Assembly (NCBI GenBank): GCA_964485395.1
Contig: CAZAJF010000005.1
Location: forward strand, 62,001 to 126,000
Reading direction: 5' to 3'
Length of the DNA stretch: 64,000 bases
Source: JANNSO01 sp964485395
Lineage (GTDB): Bacteria > Spirochaetota > Spirochaetia > Treponematales > UBA12059
Position 1 is the first letter of the stretch. Each line of letters begins with the position of its first letter. The position numbers were made by a program, and so were the translations under genes. Positions 16,438-26,283 of the stretch are shown piece by piece. The notes under the pieces were generated by a model. That model searched no databases. It was not told where the DNA came from and worked only from the letters and a program-made list of their open reading frames with translations.

Positions 16438-19400
16438 ATGCAAAAACGAATCGTGCTGGGAATCGATGCGGGATCCGCCGCGGTTTCAGTCGTCGCCATG
16501 GAAGACGCAGGCCGAATAATCGCGACCGCATACGATAATCACAAGGGACGCGTCGCCGATACAATCAAGAGGCTTGCGGCAAACCTGTTGCCGGAAAAAG
16601 AACTTGCTCGCATAGACGGGATCGCCCGAACGGCGACCGTTCCCCGCTTGTCGGTTCCCGGAGGATCGTGCATAGCGGTGGACGGCAATGTGGCCGAGAT
16701 CCTGGCGATACGGAAATTCCATCCGCAGACCCGCACCTTGCTCATCGTTGGCGCTGAACGATTCGCCCGCATATCCTTCGACCCCGACGGTACATATCGA
16801 AGAATGCGCGGGAACTCCTCCTGCGCGGCCGGTACGGGAAGTTTTCTTGACCAGCAAGCCTTCCGGCTGGGACTTTCCGGCGGCAGCGCGGAGCTTACTG
16901 CTCTCGCCCTTTCCAATAAAGGGGAATATCCGCCGATCGCGTCGCGTTGTTCCGTCTTTGCGAAAACCGACTTGATCCATGCCCAGGCGGAGGGTTGGAC
17001 GATCGGCAGCATCTGCGAAGGCTTATGCCACGGGCTTGCGAGAAATATCGCGGACACGCTTTTCCCCGGCGAAAAACCACAACCGCCCCTTTTCATGGCC
17101 GGCGGCGTTTCCCGGAACGCGGCCGTACTTGCCCACCTTTCCGACATCGCGGGAGCTCCCCTCGCCACCGACGAATACTCGCATCTCTATGGTGCCATCG
17201 GCGCCTGCTTGTCCTTGATAGAAAAAAAGTCATGGGCAAACGAGCCAATGAAGATTCTCGATTTACGGATCGAGGAGACTCAAGACCGAGCCTATGCGAA
17301 CGCTCCGCTTTCAACGGATACCGGTGGCGCAGATTCGCAAAACGAGCAGTTCGAATATCCGGATTTTTCATCGTTGAAGCGATACCTGTTCACCGCGCGT
17401 AAAAACAATCCCGAGAATCCCGTGGAGGTGGACATCTACCTGGAACCGGAATCGTTGAGCAACGGCGACGATCATTCAGTGCCGGTGTTGCTCGGATTCG
17501 ACATAGGCTCCACGAGCACCAAGGCGGCGATCCTCACGATGGAAGGAAAAACGATCGCGGGGCTCTATACCAGAACCGCGGGGCGTCCGCTGGAAGCCAT
17601 GCAATCCATCTGCGAGGCGACTTCGGCGATCGAGCGCGATTACGGAATTCGTTTCGAAGTCGCGCTCGCCGCCACCACGGGCTCCGGCCGCGCGTTCATC
17701 GGATCGGTAATCGGGGCGGATGCCGCTGTCGACGAGATTACGGCGCACGCGCGCGCCGCGTTCGAACTTGACCCTAAAGTGGACACGATCCTTGAGATCG
17801 GGGGACAGGACTCCAAGTTCACTGCGCTGAGGGACGGCTTGGTAACCTTCAGCCAGATGAACACCGTATGCGCGGCCGGAACGGGAAGCTTCCTCGAGGA
17901 ACAGGCGGAACGGCTGGGCGTACCGCTCACCGAATTTTCCGACAGGGCAGCCGACGCCAAGTCGCCCCTGACCAGCGACCGATGCACGGTTTTCATGGAG
18001 CGGGACCTGAACCATCTGCGCGGCCTTGGCTACGCAACCGGCGAACTGCTCGCAGCATCGCTTTTTTCCGTGTGCGATAATTACCTCGGAAAGGTCGCGC
18101 GCCGCGATTATATCGGCGCCAGGATAGCCTTCCAGGGAGCTACCGCTAAGAATAAATCACTGGTTGCCGCGTTCGGGAGGCGGCTCGGCAAACCGTTGCT
18201 CGTCTCTAAATTCTGCCACCTTACGGGAGCGATCGGCGCGGTATTGCAGGCGCGGGACGAGCGCCTGCAGGCATGTACCGCCGACGCCCGCACGGCACCG
18301 CAACGCTCCACGTTCCGCGGTTTCGGGATTCACGAACAGGAAATCGTTTCCCGCGCCGAACGATGCCCGCTGTGCCAAAACGAGTGCAGGCTCAGGGTCG
18401 TCGAGGTGGGAGGCGAGAACGTGGCGTTCGGGTTCCAATGCGGGCGCGACTATACCACGAAGCATTTCGTGAGGGAAACCGGCGACGGAGAGATTCTGCG
18501 GGAGCGGCTGCGCTTGATTTCATCGGCCTACGACATCGCGCGGAATGGAACCGGGGCCCGGCGTGGCTATCCCGTCATCGGGATTCCAACCACGCTGTAC
18601 TTGGCGGACGATGCTCGATTCTGGGAGGCTTTTTTCCGTAGGCTTGGATTCCCTACGCTGCTTGCGCCCGACGACGCGGAAACGCTTCGACTCGGCAAGC
18701 GCCTGGCGGGAGCGGAATTTTGCGCGCCTATGGCCATGTTCCACGGGCAGGCTCACTATCTGCTGGAACACGCGGACTTCGCCTTCCTCCCTATTTACCT
18801 CGCAGAGAAATCCGCGCATCCTTGCGGTCCCGACGCCAATGACGAGGGCCGGCGCTGCTACTGCAACTACAGCCAGTACGCCACCGTCGTGGTTCGCTGC
18901 GTAGAGACGAAAGACAAAACCCGCATCATCAGCCCGCTGTTGTCGGGCCGAAACGGCGACATTTCCAAATCCATGCTGGAAATGAGAAAATCCCTCGCGG
19001 CCGCCTTGGCTCCCTGGGGAATTCGGCCGCCTCCAATGCAAGCCTGCGACGAGGCTTATAAATCCTGCATCCTTGCTCGGGCGTCGGCGAAGGAAAAAGT
19101 GTACTCCCTGTTCAGGGAACGCCTGAGCTCGCCGAACGGTGATATTTCCGTCGTGCTCATCGGGCGGCCTTACGCAGCGCTATCGGCGTCCATGGGAGCG
19201 CCGATAGCGGAGTTGATAGCCAAACGCGGAGTTACGCTCGCGTACGCCGACATGCTCCCCAATGGTATACCCCGCGCTATCGATCCGCTCCTGGCTGCGT
19301 TTCATTGGCGCTACGCGGCCGAGGTCCTGGAGTCGGCCGATTTTTGCGCGCGCAATCCGGGGTTCTACCCGGTATTCATAACCACCTTCAAGTGCTCCCC

Positions 19401-20787
19401 GGATTCCTTTGCCCTGGAATGGTTCCGGAGGATACTCGAGGCGGCCGGAAAGCCGTATCTCGTGCTGCAGATCGACGAGCACGATTCCACCGTAGGTTAC
19501 GAGACGCGCATCGAGGCGGGGCTGCGATCCTTCCGCAACCATTTCCGCCGCGCAAAGGCTTCCATAGGCGTAGAAGGGCTCGGAACTGCAATAAAGACGC
19601 CCTTGATTCCAAAAATCGGCGGTGACCTAAAAAATAAAACGGTACTGTTCCCGAACTGGGATCCGCTGGTTTGCGCGCTTCTCGTGGCCAATCTCCGCAA
19701 TTCCGGAATAGACGCCCGCCTTCTCGTGGAAGACCCGGAGGCCATCCGCAGAGCCATGAGCGCCAATTCGGGGCAATGCATACCCATAAGCATCATAGCG
19801 GGCGCATGCATCGATTACGTGGAGAAGGAACGCCTGGACCCGTCGCGAGTGGTGCTCTGGATGACGGCCGGGAAGTGGCCCTGCAATATCCCTCTATTCC
19901 CGCACTTCATCATGAGCCTGCTCGAGCGGCATGGGGGAGGAATGGAAAAAATAGAGGTTTATTCCGGTGATATAATATTCCTTTATGTGGGACCCAAGGC
20001 GATGATCGGCGCCTACCACGCGTTCATGGCCGGCGGCTCGCTGCGCAGGCTCGCCTGCAGGACAAGGCCGTACGAGCTCGAGCCGGGAGCCACCGACCGC
20101 CTTGTTCAAAAGTCACTTGCCCTGCTTATCGACGCGTTCGAGACGGGCAAAAGCAAGGAGAACGCGTATCGCGAGGCGTTCGAGCCGTTCAAGGCGATTC
20201 CAACGTCGCCTAGAAACAGGCCTAAGGTCGCCATCTTCGGCGATTTTTACGCGCGCGACAACGACACCCTCAATCAAGGCCTGGAAAAATCCATCGAGGC
20301 CGCGGGAGGAGAGGTTATCACCATGCCTTACGTCGATTACCTCAAGACGACCTTGGACCCGTACTTCAACCGCCTGCTCATGGACCGCAATTACGGCGAC
20401 TGGGTAATGTCGAAAGCAGCCGTCGCCGTCGTTAGCGCGATAGAAAAATCACTTTCCTTGCATGACCACTACGACCTGGACAGCCCCCGAACGTGGCGAA
20501 ATCCTGAATTCCTCGAGAAGATCGAGCGCTTCGGCATCAGGTCGCAGCACGAAGGCGAGTGCTTCGACAACGCCCTCAAGATATTCCGGATATTGGACGA
20601 GGAGCCTGATACGGCGTTCTTCGTCCAGACGAATCCGGCATTCTGCTGCCCGTCTCTCGTAACCGAGGCCATGACCCGGGAAATTGAACAGGTCACCGGG
20701 GTCATGATCGTTACCATCACGTATGACGGAACAGGCGCTGGGAAAAACGATGCTGTCGTTCCTTATCTGGCATTTCTTCGAAAATAA
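16438..20787 (+). CDS. Giant 2-hydroxyacyl-CoA dehydratase activase-type protein (double BadF domain plus DUF2229)
   Basis: A 1449-residue protein of the family usually annotated as acyl-CoA dehydratase activase. Two ASKHA-fold BadF/HgdC ATPase domains are in tandem (about 1-290 and 345-605). Each has GxDxGS near its start and a cluster-type cysteine pair: Cys129 in NSSCAAGTGSF with Cys171, and Cys478 in NTVCAAGTGSF with Cys516. A Cys-rich motif ERCPLCQNEC follows near 643, then the DUF2229 domain and a C-terminal dehydratase-subunit-like region. In dedicated systems the activase carries a [4Fe-4S] cluster between two subunits and drives ATP-dependent electron transfer. No partner dehydratase is next to it, which is usual for these giant versions, whose role remains unclear. 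The start has AAGGAAAAGG upstream. Confidence 0.85.
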   Translation: MQKRIVLGIDAGSAAVSVVAMEDAGRIIATAYDNHKGRVADTIKRLAANLLPEKELARIDGIARTATVPRLSVPGGSCIAVDGNVAEILAIRKFHPQTRTLLIVGAERFARISFDPDGTYRRMRGNSSCAAGTGSFLDQQAFRLGLSGGSAELTALALSNKGEYPPIASRCSVFAKTDLIHAQAEGWTIGSICEGLCHGLARNIADTLFPGEKPQPPLFMAGGVSRNAAVLAHLSDIAGAPLATDEYSHLYGAIGACLSLIEKKSWANEPMKILDLRIEETQDRAYANAPLSTDTGGADSQNEQFEYPDFSSLKRYLFTARKNNPENPVEVDIYLEPESLSNGDDHSVPVLLGFDIGSTSTKAAILTMEGKTIAGLYTRTAGRPLEAMQSICEATSAIERDYGIRFEVALAATTGSGRAFIGSVIGADAAVDEITAHARAAFELDPKVDTILEIGGQDSKFTALRDGLVTFSQMNTVCAAGTGSFLEEQAERLGVPLTEFSDRAADAKSPLTSDRCTVFMERDLNHLRGLGYATGELLAASLFSVCDNYLGKVARRDYIGARIAFQGATAKNKSLVAAFGRRLGKPLLVSKFCHLTGAIGAVLQARDERLQACTADARTAPQRSTFRGFGIHEQEIVSRAERCPLCQNECRLRVVEVGGENVAFGFQCGRDYTTKHFVRETGDGEILRERLRLISSAYDIARNGTGARRGYPVIGIPTTLYLADDARFWEAFFRRLGFPTLLAPDDAETLRLGKRLAGAEFCAPMAMFHGQAHYLLEHADFAFLPIYLAEKSAHPCGPDANDEGRRCYCNYSQYATVVVRCVETKDKTRIISPLLSGRNGDISKSMLEMRKSLAAALAPWGIRPPPMQACDEAYKSCILARASAKEKVYSLFRERLSSPNGDISVVLIGRPYAALSASMGAPIAELIAKRGVTLAYADMLPNGIPRAIDPLLAAFHWRYAAEVLESADFCARNPGFYPVFITTFKCSPDSFALEWFRRILEAAGKPYLVLQIDEHDSTVGYETRIEAGLRSFRNHFRRAKASIGVEGLGTAIKTPLIPKIGGDLKNKTVLFPNWDPLVCALLVANLRNSGIDARLLVEDPEAIRRAMSANSGQCIPISIIAGACIDYVEKERLDPSRVVLWMTAGKWPCNIPLFPHFIMSLLERHGGGMEKIEVYSGDIIFLYVGPKAMIGAYHAFMAGGSLRRLACRTRPYELEPGATDRLVQKSLALLIDAFETGKSKENAYREAFEPFKAIPTSPRNRPKVAIFGDFYARDNDTLNQGLEKSIEAAGGEVITMPYVDYLKTTLDPYFNRLLMDRNYGDWVMSKAAVAVVSAIEKSLSLHDHYDLDSPRTWRNPEFLEKIERFGIRSQHEGECFDNALKIFRILDEEPDTAFFVQTNPAFCCPSLVTEAMTREIEQVTGVMIVTITYDGTGAGKNDAVVPYLAFLRK

Positions 20788-20837
20788 AGCCGTAACTTTT
20801 TCAACTTCCGCAGTTTTGACCTGCTGCCTTTTCTCCC

Positions 20838-20877
20838 GAATTCCCGCCGATCGGCACTGCGAATATCGTGGGAATTC
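20838..20877. repeat. Inverted repeat upstream of the cytolysin-like lipoprotein gene
   Basis: GAATTCCC (20838-20845) and GGGAATTC (20870-20877) are perfect complements separated by 24 bases, and the first arm is followed by the self-complementary GCCGATCGGC (20846-20855). It sits between the activase stop and the lipoprotein start. It lacks a T-run, so it is not a standard terminator; a regulator site or an RNA hairpin is possible. Confidence 0.4.
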
Positions 20878-20942
20878 TGGCTGAACCGTGATACCTTATT
20901 TTCTGTTTAAAGTAAATTATCTAAGGAATGGAGGACCTGACC

Positions 20943-22535
20943 ATGAAAAGAAGTATTGCGTTTTTAATGTCGGCGTTCATGCTGCTCGCGGGATGCGACG
21001 GAATCTTCAATTCCGGCGACGGGGATTTTAAGGAAGGCGATGCGTTGCTCAGGTCGGATAAGTTGCCCAAAGCGGCGCGGGAAGAAGTTTCCCGCGTGGA
21101 GGTAACTTCCGACCGTGAAGATTTCGTAGCCTTTGATATTCGCATCCGGGAGACCCGGAACTTCGAGGATCTCTCCAACTTCGGCCAGAACGACACGGTC
21201 CTGTATCCCGGCGCCTTGATTCGGGGCAACGGGGCCGCCGCGGGTACGCTCGTCCCCGCGATCCTGCCTGACGGCGTTACGCGCAACCCGGTCGACCTCT
21301 CGCTCGGCGGCCTCTCGGGAAGCAGCGCTTCCGTGGCTTTCCAAGTAATTTCGCCTATGCTGTCGGACACTCGCGTCGCCATTAATTCAAAACTGGCCGA
21401 GATGGTCGGGGCTTCATCCGCCGCCCAAGTTGAATATTCAAAAGAAGAAGTCAATTCTTCCGAACAACTTGCGCTTTCCCTCGGCATCGGCGTATCTTGG
21501 CCTACGGGCGCCAAAGTCTCCGGCAGCGTAAATCTCACGTCTACCGAGGAGAAATCCCGCGTCGTCGTCAGGTTCAAGCAAATTTACTACACTGTGGATA
21601 TGAATACGCTGGCTAGCCCTGCGGCTTTATTCAAGGGTGCCAGCGAATCCACCATCAACAGTTTCATCGCTTCCGATAATCCCATGTATGTTTCGAGAGT
21701 GTCCTACGGCCGGCAAGTTTTCTTCATTCTCGAGTCCACCTGTTCCACGGACGAACTGAAGGCCGCCGCGGAAGCCGCTTTCGAGAAAGGCGTAAAAGGC
21801 ACGGATACGGCCATGAAAGTGGACGTAAACGCGACCTTGTCCACCAAGACCGTTCTTGCCAATACCACCATCAAGGCTATCGTCTACGGCGGCGATTCCA
21901 GCGACGCCGTAGACATTAAAGACTACGACAGCCTGCTCGCGTTCATGAAAAACGGCGCAAGTTTCGACGCCGCCACAGGCTCCAACGCCCTGCCGCTCTC
22001 CTATCAGATGCGCTTCCTGAGCGACAACACGATCGGAGCTTTAAGCAGCAACGCCGACTACACGATGCGCCAGTACGTGCGCACGAAACAGCGCGTACAG
22101 GTAAAGTTCTCCCGGATCGTCTGTACCGGCGCCGATGACGGCCAAAATTCCCCCGATTTCTGGAATAGCGACCGAACCTTGGAAGTAAAAGGCGAAGCCA
22201 AAGTCCGAGCAATGAAAACCGGCATGCCGGAAACGACCGCCTATCAATTTCTTGCTGATTTCTGGGGAAACATCTTGAGCATAAATAACGGTGAGGAAAA
22301 AGTGCCTCCTACAGCTGCGACACAGCAACTCCTGTTTACCGACTTGAGCGCCAGCGATTCCTACATCGAAGTCTACCTCTCCTTCAAGGAAGACGACGCA
22401 GCGGGGGACGACGATCTCGGTTCCGTAACCGAGAAAATTTATCTCGCCAACAATTGGAACATAGAGCATAAATATTCATTCAGCGAAAGCGGGGCGAGCA
22501 TCGACGCCTACGTCGACATCATGGTTTTGCCTTGA
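20943..22535 (+). CDS. Lipoprotein with cholesterol-dependent-cytolysin (thiol-activated cytolysin) fold
   Basis: A 530-residue lipoprotein: KR, hydrophobic core, lipobox LLAGC (Cys18). The body follows the thiol-activated cytolysin order: YPGALI (88-93), a first candidate hairpin region (about 145-200), RFKQIYYTV (210-218), VSRVSYGRQVFF (250-261), a second hairpin region (about 272-310), the conserved hinge glycines in IVYGGD (Gly316-Gly317) and LSYQMRFLSDN (352-362). The last 150 residues correspond to domain 4 but lack the Trp-rich undecapeptide used by Gram-positive toxins for membrane and cholesterol recognition, so target binding must differ. The ATG at 20943 follows GGAGG by 8 bases; an earlier in-frame ATG at 20928 overlaps that site. 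The pores could act on eukaryotic or bacterial neighbours; unproven. Confidence 0.8.
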   Translation: MKRSIAFLMSAFMLLAGCDGIFNSGDGDFKEGDALLRSDKLPKAAREEVSRVEVTSDREDFVAFDIRIRETRNFEDLSNFGQNDTVLYPGALIRGNGAAAGTLVPAILPDGVTRNPVDLSLGGLSGSSASVAFQVISPMLSDTRVAINSKLAEMVGASSAAQVEYSKEEVNSSEQLALSLGIGVSWPTGAKVSGSVNLTSTEEKSRVVVRFKQIYYTVDMNTLASPAALFKGASESTINSFIASDNPMYVSRVSYGRQVFFILESTCSTDELKAAAEAAFEKGVKGTDTAMKVDVNATLSTKTVLANTTIKAIVYGGDSSDAVDIKDYDSLLAFMKNGASFDAATGSNALPLSYQMRFLSDNTIGALSSNADYTMRQYVRTKQRVQVKFSRIVCTGADDGQNSPDFWNSDRTLEVKGEAKVRAMKTGMPETTAYQFLADFWGNILSINNGEEKVPPTAATQQLLFTDLSASDSYIEVYLSFKEDDAAGDDDLGSVTEKIYLANNWNIEHKYSFSESGASIDAYVDIMVLP

Positions 22536-22587
22536 GCCCTTGGGCGGGACCGGCTTGCCGGGGCTATAATATTTTTTAACTTACAGC

Positions 22588-22628
22588 GGTGATCCCGTCG
22601 GAGAAAGCCCGGGGATCACCCTTTTTTT
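22588..22628 (+). terminator. Rho-independent terminator after the cytolysin-like gene
   Basis: A perfect 9-base stem, GGTGATCCC (22588-22596) with GGGATCACC (22612-22620), is followed by CTTTTTTT. It isolates the cytolysin-like gene as a single-gene unit. Confidence 0.85.
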
Positions 22629-22887
22629 ATCGGCATTCATCAGCAAAGCACGGCCATTTCCGGGATTAAATCTTAATTGTGATTAAGAATGACTGGAGCA
22701 TGAAGGCTCACTAACTACACCGTTTTTTTATGCAACATTTAAATACACTTTAAATAGGCGCTTTTCCCTTTAATTTTGGTTCTTTTTATTTACTTTTCTT
22801 GAATTTCCTTGACATACGCGCGTGCGTAGCTGAAGATTCTGAAAGCTGGGCAGCTATTCTTGGCGGTATCGAAAAAGTGAGCTTAAA
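22629..22887. other. Intergenic stretch before the PAS/HisKA_2 kinase
   Basis: About 260 bases without a gene. A TTGACA at 22809-22814 is a possible -35 for the kinase gene, but the matching -10 region is poor. No RNA gene, repeat or riboswitch-like structure is apparent to me. Confidence 0.4.
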
Positions 22888-25425
22888 TTGAAAATTGCCA
22901 CTCAAAAGACCTTACTTCTCGTAGAGGACGAAGCCATCGTCGCGGCGGCTGAAAAAATTGAACTTGAAGAATACGGCTATACCGTCCGGATTGCGGCCTC
23001 GGGCGAAGAAGCGGTAGCTGCGGTCGATTCTTCCCGGAACGTCGATCTGATACTCATGGATATTAATCTCGGCTCCGGGATTGACGGAACCCAGGCGGCC
23101 GAAATAATCCTCAAGAACCACGACATACCCATACTGTTCGTGTCATCCCACCATGAGCGGGAAATCGTCGAAAGGACCGAAAAGATTTCGTCATACGGCT
23201 ATGTCGTTAAAAATTCTTCAGCCACCGTATTCGACGCTTCGATCAAAATGGCCTTTAAACTTTTTTATTCGCACAAAAAAATATCGGAAAGCGAGGCCCG
23301 GTACAAATACCTGGCCGATAATATTCCGGATATCATCTACTCCCTCGACGGCGAGGGAAGGATAAAAACCATAAACAGCGCCAGTTTCGGTCGGTATGGA
23401 TACGATAGCGAAACATCGTCCGGAAAACCTTTCCTGGATTTCATACATCCGGATGATCAAGAAACCGTCATCAGGTCCTTCGCGAGCGCCATCCGGGAAC
23501 AGCGAACGCAAACCACGGGGCTGACGTTTCGTCTCCTGACCGACGGAGGCGAGGCACGTTGGCTCGAACTCAATGCCCATGCCCACTTCGATGCCAAGGG
23601 GGCATACATCGGCGAAGAAGGTCTTTTACGGGATATCACCGACAGGAAAAAAACAGAGGTCATCCAGCGGGAGAGCGAGGAAAAATATTCCAAAATATTC
23701 GAGGGCAGTCCTTTTCCTTTGATGCTGATCGATACGCTCGATGGATCCTTCTCCGAGGTAAACGAAGCCTTAATCCGCAATCTGGAATATTCCCGGGAAG
23801 AGCTGATCGGCAACAGCGCGATAAACCTTGGAATATTGGATCCCGGAACGATACTCGAGTCAAAACGCCTCATGGCCGAGACTGGCCAATTTTCTGATTT
23901 TGAAATTTCGGTAAGGACTAAATCGGGCGCAATCCGCGTCGGTACCGCGACGGGACAGGTAATACGTATCAGCGATCATCCCTACCTGCTGCAGACGATA
24001 ACCGACATTACCGACCGTAAAAACGCAGAAACCATGCTGAACAAAGAAAAAGAACGCCTTCAGCTTGTGCTCAGCGAGACGAATACCGGAACATGGGAAT
24101 GGAATATACAGACGGGAGAGGCGATAATCGACGAGGCCTCGGCGCGCCTGCTCGGGTATCACATAGATGATTTTAAACCCCTGACGCTGGAATCATGGAT
24201 GCTGCTCAAGCATCCCGACGATGCCAAGACGTCCACCGAACTATTAATGAAACATGTGCGGGGGGAGATGGATTTCTATTCCTTCGAATCCAGGATGCTT
24301 CATAAAATAGACGGTTGGATATGGATACACGGCCGGGGCAAGATCATCGAATGGGACGCCGAAGGGAACCCCCTGCGCATGTTCGGAACCCATATAGACA
24401 TTACCGAGCGTAAGCTAACCGAAGAGGCGCTGCAGGCAAGCGAGGCAAAATACCGGCAGCTCTACGAATCGATCATGGACGCCATAGTCCTCATCGACAT
24501 GGACGGAATGATACTCTACAGCAACGCCGTCTTCCAGAAGATGCTGGGATATTCACCGTGCGAATTGTCGACATTGAACAATCGGAACTTGACCTCGGAA
24601 GAATCACTGGAAATGGAAAAAGAGTTATATGCGGGCCAGATCCTGGAACGGGGATTTTCCGACATCTACGAAAAAGAATACGTACGGAAAGACGGCAGCT
24701 TGTGTCCCGTCGAAATACGGTATTTTCTCCTTAAAGACAAGGAAAATAATCCTTCCAGCATGTGGGCCATCGTGAGGGACATCACCGAGCGCAAACACGC
24801 GGAAGAAAAGATACAAGCCCTTCTCGCCGAAAAGGAGCTTATCCTCAAGGAAGTTCACCACCGAATAAAGAATAACATGAGCACCATCGGAAGTCTTTTA
24901 TCGCTTCAAGCCCAGTCCATGATTGAACCGTCGGCGATCAGTGCGCTGGAAGACGCCAAAAACAGAGTGCAGAGCACGATGGTATTATATGACCGATTAT
25001 ACCACTCATCGAATTTTACCGCAATTTCGGCTAAAGACTATTTGTCATCCTTGATCGACGATATAGTCGCCAATTTTCCGAACGCCCATCGCATAAAATT
25101 AGAGAAAAATATCCAGGATTTTACCTTGGACGCAAAGCGTCTGCAGGCGATCGGCATAATCATAAATGAGCTGATCACCAATATCATGAAATATGCCTTT
25201 ACGGGAATCGATACCGGAACAATCTCCATGTCGGCCACAAACGTGGATGGTCATATAACCATCGGCATTCATGACGACGGAAACGGCATGCCGCTCTCCC
25301 TTACTTTCGAGAACTCTCCCGGTTTCGGGCTCATGTTGATAAAAGTTCTCACGGAGCAACTTGAGGGCTCGGTACGTATAGAGCGGGAAAAGGGAACAAA
25401 GATCGTATTGGAATTCGAAAAATAG
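22888..25425 (+). CDS. REC-PAS(4)-HisKA_2 sensor histidine kinase
   Basis: An 845-residue cytoplasmic protein with no membrane segment. It begins with a receiver domain (1-125; acid pocket Glu13/Asp14, phospho-acceptor Asp58, Lys108), then four PAS domains (about 135-250, 260-375, 385-505 and 515-640, several ending in DITxRK or DITERK), then a HisKA_2 dimerisation domain with HHRIKNN (His658) and a C-terminal HATPase_c (N-box INELITNIMKYA near 757, G-box HDDGNGMP). Kinases of this type often act as the final step from a phosphorelay or sense small ligands or redox state through PAS. It starts at TTG with no convincing ribosome site. No cognate response regulator lies next to it; the nearest is an AraC regulator gene. 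Confidence 0.88.
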   Translation: MKIATQKTLLLVEDEAIVAAAEKIELEEYGYTVRIAASGEEAVAAVDSSRNVDLILMDINLGSGIDGTQAAEIILKNHDIPILFVSSHHEREIVERTEKISSYGYVVKNSSATVFDASIKMAFKLFYSHKKISESEARYKYLADNIPDIIYSLDGEGRIKTINSASFGRYGYDSETSSGKPFLDFIHPDDQETVIRSFASAIREQRTQTTGLTFRLLTDGGEARWLELNAHAHFDAKGAYIGEEGLLRDITDRKKTEVIQRESEEKYSKIFEGSPFPLMLIDTLDGSFSEVNEALIRNLEYSREELIGNSAINLGILDPGTILESKRLMAETGQFSDFEISVRTKSGAIRVGTATGQVIRISDHPYLLQTITDITDRKNAETMLNKEKERLQLVLSETNTGTWEWNIQTGEAIIDEASARLLGYHIDDFKPLTLESWMLLKHPDDAKTSTELLMKHVRGEMDFYSFESRMLHKIDGWIWIHGRGKIIEWDAEGNPLRMFGTHIDITERKLTEEALQASEAKYRQLYESIMDAIVLIDMDGMILYSNAVFQKMLGYSPCELSTLNNRNLTSEESLEMEKELYAGQILERGFSDIYEKEYVRKDGSLCPVEIRYFLLKDKENNPSSMWAIVRDITERKHAEEKIQALLAEKELILKEVHHRIKNNMSTIGSLLSLQAQSMIEPSAISALEDAKNRVQSTMVLYDRLYHSSNFTAISAKDYLSSLIDDIVANFPNAHRIKLEKNIQDFTLDAKRLQAIGIIINELITNIMKYAFTGIDTGTISMSATNVDGHITIGIHDDGNGMPLSLTFENSPGFGLMLIKVLTEQLEGSVRIEREKGTKIVLEFEK

Positions 25426-25481
25426 ATTACCCGTTTTCCGCTTGTGCCCAATCGCATTCGGTCCCATAATGGCAAACACGT

Positions 25482-26192
25482 ATGAGCCTTTATTTTTTAA
25501 TCCGATTCGACGGCATCCCTTATGAAATTTCCCTGGATTCGGGCGACCAAGGAGTGACCGGTTTACTTTCCATAAAAAAAGCGGATTTCGCAAAATCGGG
25601 ACAAGCCGTCGTTTTCGAACGCGGTAATTTTACGGCGCTTGGGCCAAGCAAGGACGACTCGTCGTTCGCTTGCGCTTTAAAGCGGATCGTGCTATCCCCG
25701 GATATTGGAAAAAACCTCGACGCCGAAACCTTGAACCGCTTGGCGGGCATCGCGCGGCAGATCCGGGAAGAGATAGATTCGTCGCAGGAAGGCGCGCAGG
25801 CCATGGCGGCCGCCTTGACGCTGCAATTCATGACGATCATCGGGCGCGCCGCGCCGGCTTTGCCGAAAATCGATATCTGGAGCATCGCCGACGCGATCGC
25901 CCATATAGAAGAGAATTACGTCGATGCTTTTACCCTTGAGTTTTTCGTATCCAAATGCGCGCTGAACGTAAACGATTTTTCACGCCGCTTCAAGGAAAAA
26001 GCCGGCTGCCCGCTCTTCGAGTTTATTCACCGGCAGCGAATCAAGCACGCTTGCGCGGTTTTAAAATCTTCCGATATGCCTATAATCGACGTGTCATTCG
26101 CCGTCGGCTACAACAACCTTTCATTCTTCAACCGCTACTTCCTGCGCATCATGGGCGTATCGCCGCGCGCCTTTCGCCAGGCATCAACGTAA
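25482..26192 (+). CDS. AraC-family transcriptional regulator
   Basis: A 236-residue regulator with the typical C-terminal double helix-turn-helix (about residues 135-236), including NVNDFSRRFKEKAGCP and the second-motif signature VSFAVGYNNLSFFNRYFLRIMG. The N-terminal half looks like the end of a cupin-type sensing domain, but the first strands and the usual histidines are absent. A short frame at 25469 (MANTYEPLFF) opens in another frame just upstream, so a truncated or frameshifted 5' end is possible. It ends 91 bases before the flagellar switch operon, in the same direction, and could regulate or be co-transcribed with it; this is inference. Confidence 0.82.
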   Translation: MSLYFLIRFDGIPYEISLDSGDQGVTGLLSIKKADFAKSGQAVVFERGNFTALGPSKDDSSFACALKRIVLSPDIGKNLDAETLNRLAGIARQIREEIDSSQEGAQAMAAALTLQFMTIIGRAAPALPKIDIWSIADAIAHIEENYVDAFTLEFFVSKCALNVNDFSRRFKEKAGCPLFEFIHRQRIKHACAVLKSSDMPIIDVSFAVGYNNLSFFNRYFLRIMGVSPRAFRQAST

Positions 26193-26283
26193 CATCGTAT
26201 CGGTTTTTTGCGTCTCAAATACAAGATCGTGCAAGACCTCCACCGCAAATCGCCGTAAAATTAAAACAGACAAGGAGGTTCCA

